A stretch of 64,000 nucleotides of DNA from a marine gamma proteobacterium HTCC2148 (GCA_000156295.1 DS999223.1:385447-449446); one strand, 5' to 3'; shown: positions 1 to 9,049, numbered from the stretch's first letter. Notes: a model not told the origin generated them from the letters alone. A program made the numbers and translations.

Positions 1-515
1 CCATAAGGATCGAGCTCACTCAGCAGCCCTTCCGAGAAGGCCACCATGCCTGCCTTGGAGACGTTATAGGCTGACATGCTCCCCATATGTAATAGCCCGG
101 CCATAGAAGCTACATTGATAAGGAGCCCTTTGCTTTCTTTCAACAGGGGCACGCAGATATGGCAGCCTTTCACGGCCCCCATTAAATTGATGTCCACAGT
201 CCACTGGAAGTCTTTTATCGAAAACGTATCAATATCGCCGCTCGCCCCCACCCCTGCGTTATTGACCAGGGCATCCAGCCCTTGCCAGCGCTCGGAAATT
301 AGAGCGACCAATTCCTGCCATTGGGTATCACTGGTGATGTCCAGGTGCTGAAAAAAACAATCGTTGGCATACTCCTCGTTTAGATGGGTGGCAATCTTGA
401 TTCCCTCCTCATCCTGAATATCAGCAATACAAACGGACCAGCCTTCACTGGCATACTTCTTCGCCAGGGCCAGACCCAAGCCACTTGCGGCTCCTGTAAT
501 AAGAATACGTTTCAT
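1..515 (-). CDS. SDR family NAD(P)-dependent oxidoreductase, partial (C-terminus off the left edge)
   Basis: The reverse strand reads from ATG at 515 to the window edge without a stop (about 171 codons). Visible classical short-chain dehydrogenase motifs are TGAASGLG (cofactor-binding glycine motif, residues 7-14), the NNAG motif, a catalytic Ser in INVASMAG, and SAYNVSK with the Tyr-x-x-x-Lys pair. An acidic residue at the end of beta-2 (ADIQ) suggests NAD rather than NADP. SDRs of this type oxidise or reduce an alcohol/ketone in the cytoplasm; the substrate cannot be read from sequence. It is divergent from the decarboxylase-like gene at 930, and the upstream sequence contains TTGACG and a GGAG about 12 bases before the ATG. 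About a third of the protein is missing, so the specificity-determining C-terminus is unseen. Confidence 0.9.
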   Translation of the reverse strand, partial: MKRILITGAASGLGLALAKKYASEGWSVCIADIQDEEGIKIATHLNEEYANDCFFQHLDITSDTQWQELVALISERWQGLDALVNNAGVGASGDIDTFSIKDFQWTVDINLMGAVKGCHICVPLLKESKGLLINVASMAGLLHMGSMSAYNVSKAGMVAFSEGLLSELDPY

Positions 516-643
516 CTAAAAGGCACTCCGATATTCGTCAAGGGATAGGCTGAACAATCGGAATTATTGCTACCCGCATTTTTGATGCGCGTCAGTTTAC
601 GCTTTAGTGGCGAACCCTGGTGTATCATTTACGGCCAAATCGA

Positions 644-689
644 GATTGTCCGAATATGATTCTATAAAACTTTAGACGCTCAATATAAT
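644..689 (+). promoter_or_regulatory. Predicted activator site + -10 (regulon site A) upstream of the decarboxylase-like gene
   Basis: GATTGTCCGAATATGAT occupies 644-660 and a perfect TATAAT lies at 684-689, exactly 40 bp from the element start. The same element and spacing recur before the DUF3604 operon, the FMO operon (reverse strand) and the TonB receptor. No -35 hexamer is recognisable, as expected for an activator-dependent promoter. The promoter reads rightwards to the gene at 930, leaving a 5' leader of about 230 bases. The 516-929 gap holds this promoter, a 16-bp direct repeat and the G-rich heptamer array; I saw no convincing gene in it. Confidence 0.6.
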
Positions 690-765
690 TGAGTCGCCAG
701 CTTGCCCTAAGCAGTCTCAGACAAAAGTAGCCGAGATCATTCAAGATGAAATTTATCCAAGTCCT

Positions 766-799
766 GAAGTTGTTGTCCAAACCGAAGTTGTTGTCCAAA
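766..799. repeat. 16-bp direct repeat, two copies
   Basis: GAAGTTGTTGTCCAAA occurs at 766-781 and again at 784-799 with an 18-bp period. It lies in the transcribed leader between promoter A and the decarboxylase-like gene. The inner TTGTCC resembles the core of the regulon element, so these could be weak half-sites; this is inference. Confidence 0.5.
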
Positions 800-862
800 A
801 TCAAGAACTCGAAAAGTTCGGACACCGGTAGCCCTTTTGTCAAAAGTTACAAAGACTTGATG

Positions 863-897
863 GCAGGGGGCAGGGGGCAGGGGGCAGGGGGCAGGGG
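863..897 (+). repeat. Tandem GCAGGGG heptamer array (five copies); four overlapping KOPS matches
   Basis: Five head-to-tail copies of GCAGGGG produce four overlapping GGGCAGGG octamers (868-875, 875-882, 882-889, 889-896). These match the FtsK-orienting consensus GGGNAGGG known from E. coli. All read on the plus strand, towards dif at 23310. The array is also capable of G-quadruplex formation and lies 33 bp before the start of the decarboxylase-like gene. The reading frame of that gene stays open back through the array to a TGA at 858. Confidence 0.7.
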
Positions 898-929
898 GTA
901 GGCCGACGGCTGATTTTTATAATGCCGAA

Positions 930-1670
930 ATGCTGAACCTGTTTTGGGAAACCACTCCGGAGGCGATTGCAACGTTAGTGCCGCCCCCACTAAAGCCAGC
1001 TTCAAAACCTGTGGTGGCTGCGTTTATTGCATACTATCCCGAGACTAACTTCAGTGTTCCGTACCACGAATCGTCTATCCTCATAAGAGCAAGCTATAAG
1101 GGCGAGGAAGGATTTTATTGCCTGTCCATGCCGGTAGACGATGATATGGCGATGGCGGGTGGCCGGGAAACTTGGGGCTACCCGAAGAAAATGGCAAATT
1201 TTTCGTTTTCGCGTGAAGGCGACACAGTGACCGGGTATACAGAACGCCACGGCATTAAATTCATGCAGGTTAAGGCCAAGCTGACGGGCAAGGTTAATAA
1301 CGGCAATGCGGCCCTGGATGAGATACTCGGTCTGGGCGTTAAACCTGACGGCGAATTTTCTGACAAGGTCTATCTGTTTAAACACTCTCACTCGCCGGTA
1401 AAAACTGGAATATTTGACTACCCCCCCTTGTTGGTCGAGGGACATACGCGCTTTAGGCCAAAGACGTTTACCTGGGCAGAGACCGAAATAGAACTTACAC
1501 CGTCGGAGTATGATCCCTGGCAAGAAGTCCCGGTTGAGCGCATGCTGGGCGGGTTTTATACGGTTGGTGATAACTCGATGTTACACGGGCGCGTGCTGCA
1601 AAAAGTCAATGAACTTGAATTTCTCCCATACTCTTTCTTGAAGTATGAATTTGACCAAAACAGAACCTGA
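930..1670 (+). CDS. Acetoacetate decarboxylase (ADC) family protein
   Basis: A 246-residue protein of normal ADC length. The motif GGRETWGYPKKMA (residues 77-89) carries the paired lysines (86, 87) that in Clostridium acetoacetate decarboxylase form the Schiff base and lower its pKa, so a Schiff-base decarboxylase/hydrolase/aldolase-like reaction is plausible. ADC-superfamily proteins include true decarboxylases and enzymes acting on other keto acids, so the substrate is open. The first in-frame ATG is at 930; no clear Shine-Dalgarno precedes it and the N-terminus is short. Promoter A of the shared regulon lies upstream. The convergent neighbour is the AraC regulator. Confidence 0.85.
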   Translation: MLNLFWETTPEAIATLVPPPLKPASKPVVAAFIAYYPETNFSVPYHESSILIRASYKGEEGFYCLSMPVDDDMAMAGGRETWGYPKKMANFSFSREGDTVTGYTERHGIKFMQVKAKLTGKVNNGNAALDEILGLGVKPDGEFSDKVYLFKHSHSPVKTGIFDYPPLLVEGHTRFRPKTFTWAETEIELTPSEYDPWQEVPVERMLGGFYTVGDNSMLHGRVLQKVNELEFLPYSFLKYEFDQNRT

Positions 1671-1757
1671 TCACTAGTCGATTTTTTTAACTCCAGGCAG
1701 CTTGTCGAAACTACAGCATTCCTTTGATAGTACTTGTGTTGTTGCCGGAGGCTTTAC

Positions 1758-2756
1758 TCAAGGCGATGCCTGTCGCCGATAATCGGCGGGCGTGGTCGAA
1801 TTCCACCGTTGGAAGGCTCTATGGAAGTTTGTGGCTTCGGCATAGTTCAGAAGATCTGCTACTTCAACGACGCTGAGTGATGTTTTACGCAGATAATTCT
1901 GGGCAAGCGTGTTCTTGATGTCATCGAAGATTGTCCGGAAATCTGTTCCCTCAGCCGCCAGGCGGCGCCTGAGGGTACGCTCGGTAACGTGTAGTTTTTG
2001 TGCTACTTCAGAGATACTGAGAAACCTCCCGGCTGAATGAATGAGTAAACGGCGCACGATCGCGGCGGTTTCTTCGACCTCTGTCATACCGTTAACTAAT
2101 TCCTCGCACTGCTGACTGAACAGTACGTTAGTCGTTGGGTCTCCGGTTCTTACCCGTTGGCGTAACCATTGATCGGGCATAAATATCTGGGTGTGTTCCT
2201 GATCGAATTCCAGCGACGCTGAAAAGCGCTCCTCGTAGGCGTCAAAGTGCGCTGGCCTCGGATAATTGAAATACGCTCTGACGCCTTCGTCTGATCCACC
2301 GACCAATACTTCACTCATTCCACGCAATTGCGAAAAAACCGATTCGGTAACAAGCATCTGTTGGTAATTAGTGCCGGCCGTTTGCTCCAGACGAAGGATC
2401 AGCCCGTCGTCGTGGCCTATATGGAGCCAACTGGAAGAATCTATAAACGTTTGTCCATAGCGAAGAAAGAACTCCAGGGAAGCGCCTATGTTAGCGCAGC
2501 TCATGAGGGCGAAGCCGTAGGTACCGTATGCAGCAAGATCTATATCCTCACCGATTCGAAGCGCTAACAGGGGGTCTCCCGACATTGTCACTGCTGTTTC
2601 AAGGATCTCATGCACGGAAGGAGGCGATTGCCCGCTGGCGGCGGAATCACGGCCTAGAATAGCGGCTTCAATCAATTCAAGAGGGTCAATTCCGAGTCTT
2701 TCCATCCTGGCTCGAAAGGCCTTGACCGCGAACTCTCGCATAGGGTCATAGTTCAT
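1758..2756 (-). CDS. AraC-family transcriptional regulator (Arabinose_bd-type N-terminus)
   Basis: A 332-residue protein with the N-terminal ligand-binding domain seen in OruR/ArgR-like AraC proteins (roughly residues 20-210) and a C-terminal double helix-turn-helix (about 230-330). Characteristic segments are ISEVAQKLHVTERTLRRRL and VVEVADLLNYAEATNFHRAF. It starts 33 bp after the sulfatase stop on the same strand, so it is probably the last gene of the FMO/DJ-1/DUF3604/sulfatase operon. That operon is led by one of four copies of a shared activator-like element, making this protein the simplest candidate for the regulator and for a positive feedback loop (inference). Two other regulators in the window (at 33184 and 36819) sit in amine/dehydrogenase loci and are less likely. 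Confidence 0.9.
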   Translation of the reverse strand: MNYDPMREFAVKAFRARMERLGIDPLELIEAAILGRDSAASGQSPPSVHEILETAVTMSGDPLLALRIGEDIDLAAYGTYGFALMSCANIGASLEFFLRYGQTFIDSSSWLHIGHDDGLILRLEQTAGTNYQQMLVTESVFSQLRGMSEVLVGGSDEGVRAYFNYPRPAHFDAYEERFSASLEFDQEHTQIFMPDQWLRQRVRTGDPTTNVLFSQQCEELVNGMTEVEETAAIVRRLLIHSAGRFLSISEVAQKLHVTERTLRRRLAAEGTDFRTIFDDIKNTLAQNYLRKTSLSVVEVADLLNYAEATNFHRAFQRWNSTTPADYRRQASP

Positions 2757-2789
2757 GGATTCTGCTCCTGGATGCCTGAGTTGTCACCG

Positions 2790-4718
2790 TCATGGAGTGC
2801 CCCTTGATGTTTTCATAAGCTTTCGAGCAATTAGAAGGACGATGATTGTAACCAGAATCAAAGTGAAAATTATACCGCTCGGGGTGTTCAAACTATTCTT
2901 AAGCTTGGCTTTGATACCGTTCCGTAGAATCTGAACTGGCTGATGATAGTTATGTGGCACCGGTATCACTCCGTTTACACTGGCATAGGTTTCATATTCG
3001 GAAAGTAAGTCAAAAAATATGGCTGTCTCAACAGTTTCTAATCGTTCAGTTTCCCCTGGGTCTTGTGTGATGTTGTAGAGATGCCAACGGTTGTCGTTTG
3101 TGCCGCCTCGATTTAGGGTGATTTTATAGTCGCCTTTGATGAGAGCTGCGTTGCCGCCAATCTCATAGGCGATAACGTCTTCATGAGCATAAACAGAGTC
3201 TTCTGCTGCAGTGATGATAGGTAGCAGGTCTCTGCCTGTGTTGGCCTCGATTGTTCTGCCTTTGTATTGCGTGCCGGGGTGCTGGGTGCCTGCCAGTGCA
3301 AGAATCGTGGGCGCCAGATCTTTCACAAATGCTTTGCTGTGGCTGATACTCCCCCGGTGAGTGTCGGCAACCTTTGGGCCGCTTACAATCAGGGGTACGC
3401 GCATGCCGCCTTCGCCAGAATAAAATTTGTAGTGACCTAAAGGTGAAGCTGCCGCGCTGCCGAAACTGACCCCCAGCGTGTTGTAACTATAACGCTCGCC
3501 CAGTGTTTCGAAATCGCGGTTGTATCCCAGCAATTTAATCCAAAGCAGGGGCAAGTCTGCGGCTGCTGGACCGTTGTCGGAAGTGAATAGAATGATCGTG
3601 TTGTCGTATTGGCCGGAGTCTCTTAGGTATTGAATGAGACGGCCGATATGATGATCCATGGCATCGACCATGCCGGCGTATACGGCCATTCGCTTGTCAT
3701 TGTAACGTTTCTCCTCCTCAGAGAGATCATCCCAGTCTGCTGTTGATGGCATCCGCTTCATGGGGGCGCTGGCGGGTAAAAGTCCCAGACATTTAACGGC
3801 TTTCTGGCGATTTTTGCGCAGCGCATGCCAGCCATCTTTATAGCTTCCAATATATTTTTTGGTGAATGCTTTAGGGGCTTGCACGGGTATGTGTACCGCT
3901 TGAAACGACACATAAGAGAAAAAGGGCTTTCTGTTTGTTCTAGTGGTATGCAGATTGTTCTCCAACTGCTCAATGGCTTTATCGACGATAAATTTGGAAG
4001 AATAAAAGTCTTCAGGAACGGTGATTTCCTTACCGTTTTCTAACCAGAGAGTTTTTTCATAGTGGGGAACGTAAGATTGCTGTGTCCAGTTGTCGCCTCC
4101 AGAAAAAGGCATGGTGACCGTTTGCTCGAAGCCACGGTTTATCGGCAGTAATGATTCGTCTGCATACCCTAGGTGCCATTTGCCGGCCAATGAGGTGTTG
4201 TATCCTGCATCCTTCAACAGAGTAGCGATAGTGACGACGTTGTGATTGAGTGTCCCGCGATAAAACGGTGAGTGGGCTTGCTCGGGTGTCAGCGCTTCAC
4301 TGATATTGGCCACACCTGCTCGATGGCTATCAACGCCGGTTAATAGCATGGCACGAGTTGGGGCGCAGCTGGCCGTTGTATGAAAGTTACTGAAGCGCAG
4401 TCCGTTTCGTGCCAGATGATCCAAGTTGGGCGTGCTGATTTCACTGCCATATGAACCTATGTCTGAATAGCCTAAGTCGTCAGCAAGGATCAACAGAATA
4501 TTGGGCCTACTATCTATGTCTGGTTCGGCAAGGGCGTAGCTTACACAGCACAAACTGCAGATCAGGGAAATAGCGCCACTGCATTGAGCAAGGTACGATC
4601 TAATTGACGAAATAATTGTTTTCCCCTGATGCGCTGTACCAGATAGGTGACGACCATGCGCGTTCCTGAATAGTCGCTGGCAGGTCTGAGCGAGGTTTTT
4701 CGCCGGCGCGGATGGCAT
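2790..4718 (-). CDS. Sulfatase (arylsulfatase family) with N-terminal signal and C-terminal membrane anchor
   Basis: Alkaline-phosphatase-superfamily sulfatase. PNILLILADDLGYSD supplies the metal-binding Asp pair. CAPTR (Cys codon at 4365-4367) is the C-x-P-x-R signature whose Cys is converted to formylglycine. GKWHLG and TSDNG are further family motifs. It hydrolyses sulfate esters, presumably in the periplasm. The C-terminus ends in a transmembrane helix (about 20 residues from GIIFTLILV) followed by a basic tail, suggesting inner-membrane tethering. The start is unclear. ATG at 4718 overlaps the upstream DUF3604 gene by 119 bp. The hydrophobic signal-like segment begins near 4590, and the only later standard start (TTG, 4553) would truncate it. 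A formylglycine-generating enzyme or anSME maturase is required but is not in the window. Confidence 0.9.
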   Translation of the reverse strand: MPSAPAKNLAQTCQRLFRNAHGRHLSGTAHQGKTIISSIRSYLAQCSGAISLICSLCCVSYALAEPDIDSRPNILLILADDLGYSDIGSYGSEISTPNLDHLARNGLRFSNFHTTASCAPTRAMLLTGVDSHRAGVANISEALTPEQAHSPFYRGTLNHNVVTIATLLKDAGYNTSLAGKWHLGYADESLLPINRGFEQTVTMPFSGGDNWTQQSYVPHYEKTLWLENGKEITVPEDFYSSKFIVDKAIEQLENNLHTTRTNRKPFFSYVSFQAVHIPVQAPKAFTKKYIGSYKDGWHALRKNRQKAVKCLGLLPASAPMKRMPSTADWDDLSEEEKRYNDKRMAVYAGMVDAMDHHIGRLIQYLRDSGQYDNTIILFTSDNGPAAADLPLLWIKLLGYNRDFETLGERYSYNTLGVSFGSAAASPLGHYKFYSGEGGMRVPLIVSGPKVADTHRGSISHSKAFVKDLAPTILALAGTQHPGTQYKGRTIEANTGRDLLPIITAAEDSVYAHEDVIAYEIGGNAALIKGDYKITLNRGGTNDNRWHLYNITQDPGETERLETVETAIFFDLLSEYETYASVNGVIPVPHNYHQPVQILRNGIKAKLKNSLNTPSGIIFTLILVTIIVLLIARKLMKTSRGTP

Positions 4719-6687
4719 CCCATGTAGACCAGCGACACACTGGATTCTCCAGTACGCGCACGTAATAAAATGCTTCTTGCCCGGCGGTAAAGTTAGGGTC
4801 TTGCCATAATGTTTTAAGCTCGCTTGCACCCACATTGGCTGTTCTGGAGCAATCATCCAGGTTCACTTGCGCGCCGTTGTCCGGACAACGATGGGTCTGT
4901 GGATCTACGCTTAGCCCATCGGAGCAGGCCACATCAAACACCTGTTCCTGGTGTTCACCGTTTTCAAGCCAGCCCTTGATAATTTGCACGCGTTGCAATT
5001 TGGCGGTATTTGGGTCGGCTGCAGCCCAGGTTAAAAATGTGGGTTGGCGGGCAGCGTCTGCCTGCAGGGTGGCACCCATGGTGACGCCGTTCTGGTAAGC
5101 AGTGCTAACTAAGTCGGGGCTGTTTAGTTCTGCTTTATCCAGATCATATCCCGCAAAAAATCGCACCTTCATTCGGGTGCCGCTGGTGGCGAAGGTTTCC
5201 TTACGGCGAAGTGCATCGTAAATGGCTTCGCGGGTATTCTCTTCTGCCCATACGCCGGCAATGCCAGACGCACTCCAGAGTTTGTAGCCCGGGAAGTTCA
5301 GGTAGGTTTCTCCATCAACCTCTTCGGTCATGTCGGGTTGCCCAAGTTTAACCAAGGTGCCGTAGAAAAAGCTTGCGGGTACGGAGCCGCGTTTTTCAGC
5401 TGAGCCGTCCATTACGCCAACTTTGCCGAAATGATTATCCTCCGCCAGCGATGCAGCGGCTGTGTGCGTATCGCTGGAGCCGATGACGCCAAATTTGTAG
5501 GGGTTCGCGTTATGGGTTTCGGCGATGGCAAGGCCGCGTTGCAAGGCGTCACGCACATAACCACCTGGAGCAACGCTGGGTAATGCAGTGCCAACGCGCA
5601 GAGGGTAGATTTCGAAATTGCCCCACTCGTCATTGGGTGACAGTAGCGGGTGGGTGTCAGACGTACCTTTTGCCTGTGTGATTTCGACCAGGGGTTCGTT
5701 GCGTATGCGTTGTTCTGCGTAATTCTTATCAATCGTGTTCCCGGTGAAATCAGTAAAGGCGAACATCGCCCCGTTGGAACCATTGCTGTTGTGCGGAATC
5801 GCCAGGCTTTCTATGCCTTGCCCGCGCAGCTTATCCATCCAATCCCAGAGTCCGGCGGGATCGATACTGTTTAAACGGGAGAAGGGCACAGCCGGCAAAT
5901 GGTCTGTGCCACGGAAAATTACATTGCGATGAAGATTCCCGAGCTCGGCAGTGGAGGGGGTGTACTCATAGGCAGCAAAGGTAGTGAACCGGCCAGGACG
6001 GTAGGCTTCGTTGGCGGCCTCGACTGTATTGAACCACGCAGATTTGCTGACACTATCAATAACGTTACTGTCGAAGCTTCCATCAAGCAGGCTAGCGACG
6101 ACGTCATTGCGAAAATTGTTGAAGATATGATTTCTTTTGACAAGATCGAACAGCCCACCATCGACCGAATCATTGATATTGTGATAGGACTTCGATAATT
6201 CGTATTGTGAGAACTTAGTGTTGGTGTCTGCCGCTTCGTTTATTAGACCCAACATCATCCCGTGATCTGTTACGGCGTAAAAATCCAGCGGCTGTGCCAG
6301 TTGAACTTCAAAGCCACTGGGATGCGTGATCGGTTCTCCCTGAGCATAGCGGTAGGCATCTGCTGGTGTGGCAGTGGTGCCAAACGCCGATGCATCGAAG
6401 GACAATGTTGTATGCACATGCAGATCCCCGAAATAGGCATTGCGGTCCGGGTTGGTCGCAGGGCGGGCGCTACTGGGCCCTGATGAAGATAAGGTCGACG
6501 AGGGCGGCGAGGGAAATGAAATGATCTCCTCGTTGGCCGGAATAACAGCATTGGTCGTGCGGTAGTACTCTTGCGCTTCAAGTCGCTTTTGCGACTCAGC
6601 CTGGTCTCCCGAGCAAGCTGTGATTAACGCTATACCAGCTATCGCTCCACTTGTGCGAACTATTCGGCAAATCATTGTGTTGTCCAT
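4600..6687 (-). CDS. DUF3604 domain lipoprotein (PHP-like metallohydrolase fold)
   Basis: A 695-residue protein. Residues 1-25 form a lipoprotein signal ending in the lipobox LITAC (Cys25). The DUF3604 domain shows metal-ligand-like motifs resembling PHP hydrolases: GDLHVHT (His90/His92), AVTDHG, the histidine in IPHNSNG, and SSDTH. The C-terminus ends with the family-typical IQERAWSSPIWY. DUF3604 proteins have no firmly assigned reaction; the ligands suggest a metal-dependent phospho- or carboxyl-ester hydrolase facing the periplasm. It lies third in the FMO operon, 36 bp after the DJ-1-like gene, and its 3' end overlaps the sulfatase frame. Two further DUF3604 genes are in the divergent operon. 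Confidence 0.88.
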   Translation of the reverse strand: MDNTMICRIVRTSGAIAGIALITACSGDQAESQKRLEAQEYYRTTNAVIPANEEIISFPSPPSSTLSSSGPSSARPATNPDRNAYFGDLHVHTTLSFDASAFGTTATPADAYRYAQGEPITHPSGFEVQLAQPLDFYAVTDHGMMLGLINEAADTNTKFSQYELSKSYHNINDSVDGGLFDLVKRNHIFNNFRNDVVASLLDGSFDSNVIDSVSKSAWFNTVEAANEAYRPGRFTTFAAYEYTPSTAELGNLHRNVIFRGTDHLPAVPFSRLNSIDPAGLWDWMDKLRGQGIESLAIPHNSNGSNGAMFAFTDFTGNTIDKNYAEQRIRNEPLVEITQAKGTSDTHPLLSPNDEWGNFEIYPLRVGTALPSVAPGGYVRDALQRGLAIAETHNANPYKFGVIGSSDTHTAAASLAEDNHFGKVGVMDGSAEKRGSVPASFFYGTLVKLGQPDMTEEVDGETYLNFPGYKLWSASGIAGVWAEENTREAIYDALRRKETFATSGTRMKVRFFAGYDLDKAELNSPDLVSTAYQNGVTMGATLQADAARQPTFLTWAAADPNTAKLQRVQIIKGWLENGEHQEQVFDVACSDGLSVDPQTHRCPDNGAQVNLDDCSRTANVGASELKTLWQDPNFTAGQEAFYYVRVLENPVCRWSTWDAIRAGEKPRSDLPATIQERAWSSPIWYSASGENNYFVN

Positions 6688-6723
6688 CTCGCCACTCAGG
6701 GTTATGTTCGTTGATCGAGCGCG

Positions 6724-7578
6724 CTATTTGCGGGCCAATATAGCAATCATCTTTTGCGCGGTTTCTAAACCGGAGTTTTGATTCTGCCCGGTGATAAAGC
6801 GCTGCTCTGCATCGATGGCCACGTGCGTCGCGAAAACATCCCGAAAGGCCGTTTGGCTTTCAAATACCGCACCAGCTTTACGCAGCTCCGTTTCTGGATG
6901 CAGTGGGGTAAGTTCAATGTCCAGCTCTTTGACCTGTTTGTCGGTGACGCCTGTCATGGCACGGCCGGCTATCAGTTTGTTGCCGTTAAGGTCTTTTACG
7001 TTGATAAAGCCCAAGGCACCGTGGCAGACAGAACCCATGAGTGGCTCTTTAGCGCCGTAATAGGCTTCGCCTATTTTATCGGCCAACACTTCTGAATAAC
7101 CCAAATCGTAAGCTGCACCCCAACCGCCGACAATAAAAATGGCGTCGTACTGGTTGAAATCGACGTCAGATATACGCAGGGAGTTTTCCACCTTGGCGAG
7201 TAGAATGGGGTCATCGAGGTAACGTTTGTCTTCAGGGCTGATCATGGCACGGCCCAGGCCGCTGGGGTCCACTGGAATTTGACCGCCCTTAATGCTGGCG
7301 ACATCAATCTGCATGCCGGCATCCAGATAGCTGTAATAGGGGTGTGTCAACTCTGAAAGAGCGATACCGGTAGCTTTACCCGTTGTTTCTCCCGGAGCAT
7401 TTAGCACCCCGTGACTGGTGGTTACTATGAGTGCGCGCGTGCCGGCAGGCAGTTGATGGGTTTCGCCTGTGTACTCCGGGTGTAAGCCAACCTTGTGCAT
7501 GATGGTCGGTAGTGCAATGACAAATACTGCGATAGCGACAAGGAACGCAGCCCCAACTTTAAGTATTGTGTTTTTCAT
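6724..7578 (-). CDS. DJ-1/PfpI family protein with N-terminal membrane anchor
   Basis: ATG at 7578 with AGAGG nine bases upstream is preferred over an earlier in-frame ATG that would extend into the FMO gene. The 284-residue product starts with a hydrophobic helix (about residues 4-22), then a class I glutamine-amidotransferase-like DJ-1/PfpI domain. The nucleophile elbow is GSVCHGALGF (Cys followed by His), and FIVGGWGA is also visible. The arrangement resembles Hsp31-like glyoxalase III/deglycase or chaperone proteins. The anchor suggests a periplasmic location. It follows the FMO gene by 16 bp. The role in this pathway is unknown; scavenging a reactive aldehyde product is only a guess. Confidence 0.85.
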   Translation of the reverse strand: MKNTILKVGAAFLVAIAVFVIALPTIMHKVGLHPEYTGETHQLPAGTRALIVTTSHGVLNAPGETTGKATGIALSELTHPYYSYLDAGMQIDVASIKGGQIPVDPSGLGRAMISPEDKRYLDDPILLAKVENSLRISDVDFNQYDAIFIVGGWGAAYDLGYSEVLADKIGEAYYGAKEPLMGSVCHGALGFINVKDLNGNKLIAGRAMTGVTDKQVKELDIELTPLHPETELRKAGAVFESQTAFRDVFATHVAIDAEQRFITGQNQNSGLETAQKMIAILARK

Positions 7579-7594
7579 GGTGTGGCCTCTGATG

Positions 7595-9049
7595 TCAACG
7601 AAGTTCCAGTTCGCTGTATTTGTTACGGTTAAATTCCAGGCTGGCATAGTCTTTGGTGTAGCTGTCGTTATTCTTCCAGGGCTGTCGGTCACCGCTCTTG
7701 GGCATGATGTCGCGCGCTCGAAGCACGTAGCCTGCGTCAAAGTCCAGTAATGGCACCTCATTCATTTCATCGCTTGGCGTTGGAATGACGTGGCTGTAGC
7801 CACCGCGCTTCATCTTCTTGAGTAGTCCGCAGACGTATTTGGCGGTGAGGTCGGTTTTCAGCGTCCAGGAGGAATTTGTGTAACCCACGCTCATGGCTAA
7901 ATTGGGTACGCCTTCGAGCATCATGCCACGGTAAACAAAGCGCTCTGTCGGATCGATTTCCTCACCGTCGATGCGGTAGGCAATATCGCCACCGAACTTC
8001 AGTTTCAGGCCGGTGGCTATGACGACGATGTCTGCGTCCAACTGATTGCCGGATTTAAGGGCGATACCTGAGCTATTGAAGTGATCGATGTGATCAGTCA
8101 CCACTTCGGCTTTGCCTTCGCGGATGGCGGTGAACATATCCCCATCGGGCACCGCACACAGACGTTGATCCCAGGGGTTATAGTTGGGCGTGAAGTGGGT
8201 ATCCACGTCGTACTCGGGGCCCAATTCCTCGCGGACCTGGTTGAGCAGGTAACGGCGTAATCCGGCGGGTTTCTTTCTGGACATGCGGTAGATGTATTGC
8301 TGAAGTAATACTTTCTTCCAGCGGATGGAGCGGAACACCCAGCTACTCGGCATGAATTCACTGAAGGGTTTGAGCCAGGGATCTTCGGCGGGCACATTGG
8401 CTATATAGGTGGGTGAGCGCTGTAGCATTACTAAACTGGCGGTGTCATTAGCCATACTCGGGATCAGTGTTACCGCCGTAGCGCCACTGCCAATCACCAC
8501 AACACGCTTGTCTTTGTAATCCAGCTGCTCTGGCCAGAACTGGGGGTGAACAATTTCGCCTTGAAAGTCATCTACTCCCGCAAATTCAGGGGTATAACCC
8601 TGCTCGTAGTCGTAGTAGCCGGTGCAACTGAGAATAAAGCGGCTGCGGATGGCCAGCTGCTCTTCACCGTCGGATCGAACCACTGTCACTGTCCAGAGTT
8701 TATCTTGTGAACACCAGTGGGCCGACACGACCTTGTGGTTGTAGCGGATATGCTGATTAAGATCGTACTCGTCTGCCGCTTCTCGGATGTAGTTGAGAAT
8801 CTTGTCGCCGTCAGCGATGGCGGATTTGTCAGTCCAGGGCTTAAAGCCATAACTGTAGGTGTACATATCGCTGTCTGAGCGAATGCCAGGGTAGCGGAAC
8901 AAGTCCCACGTGCCGCCGCTCACTGCGCGGGCCTCCAGTATGGCAAGGCTCAGTTCTGGCATGGTGCGACGCAACTGGCAGGCACTGCCGATACCAGCAA
9001 GGCCGGCGCCTACCACAAGAACGTCAACGAATTCGACATTTTCAGTCAT
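7595..9049 (-). CDS. FAD-dependent monooxygenase, EthA-like Baeyer-Villiger type
   Basis: A 484-residue flavoprotein. The N-terminal FAD Rossmann motif VVGAGLAGIGSACQL (about residues 11-25) is followed by GGTWDLFRYPGIRSDSD, characteristic of EthA/Baeyer-Villiger monooxygenases. GEIVHPQFWPEQ matches the FxGxxxHxxxW fingerprint, and VVIGSGATAVT is the NADPH-binding motif. The enzyme should insert oxygen next to a ketone (or oxygenate S/N) with NADPH and O2 in the cytoplasm. It is the first gene of the minus-strand operon and its promoter carries the shared regulon element (site D). Together with the SDR and the ADC-like protein it suggests ketone chemistry in this catabolic locus; the substrate is not deducible. 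Confidence 0.92.
   Translation of the reverse strand: MTENVEFVDVLVVGAGLAGIGSACQLRRTMPELSLAILEARAVSGGTWDLFRYPGIRSDSDMYTYSYGFKPWTDKSAIADGDKILNYIREAADEYDLNQHIRYNHKVVSAHWCSQDKLWTVTVVRSDGEEQLAIRSRFILSCTGYYDYEQGYTPEFAGVDDFQGEIVHPQFWPEQLDYKDKRVVVIGSGATAVTLIPSMANDTASLVMLQRSPTYIANVPAEDPWLKPFSEFMPSSWVFRSIRWKKVLLQQYIYRMSRKKPAGLRRYLLNQVREELGPEYDVDTHFTPNYNPWDQRLCAVPDGDMFTAIREGKAEVVTDHIDHFNSSGIALKSGNQLDADIVVIATGLKLKFGGDIAYRIDGEEIDPTERFVYRGMMLEGVPNLAMSVGYTNSSWTLKTDLTAKYVCGLLKKMKRGGYSHVIPTPSDEMNEVPLLDFDAGYVLRARDIMPKSGDRQPWKNNDSYTKDYASLEFNRNKYSELELR

Noticed and set aside
625-843. 72-codon minus-strand frame in the promoter A region
   Set aside because: It overlaps the promoter and the direct repeat, has repeat-derived composition and no recognisable family.
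2994-3010. TTTCCGAATATGAAA-like sequence (minus strand) similar to the regulon element
   Set aside because: It lies inside the sulfatase coding region, lacks TTGTC and has no gene start downstream.
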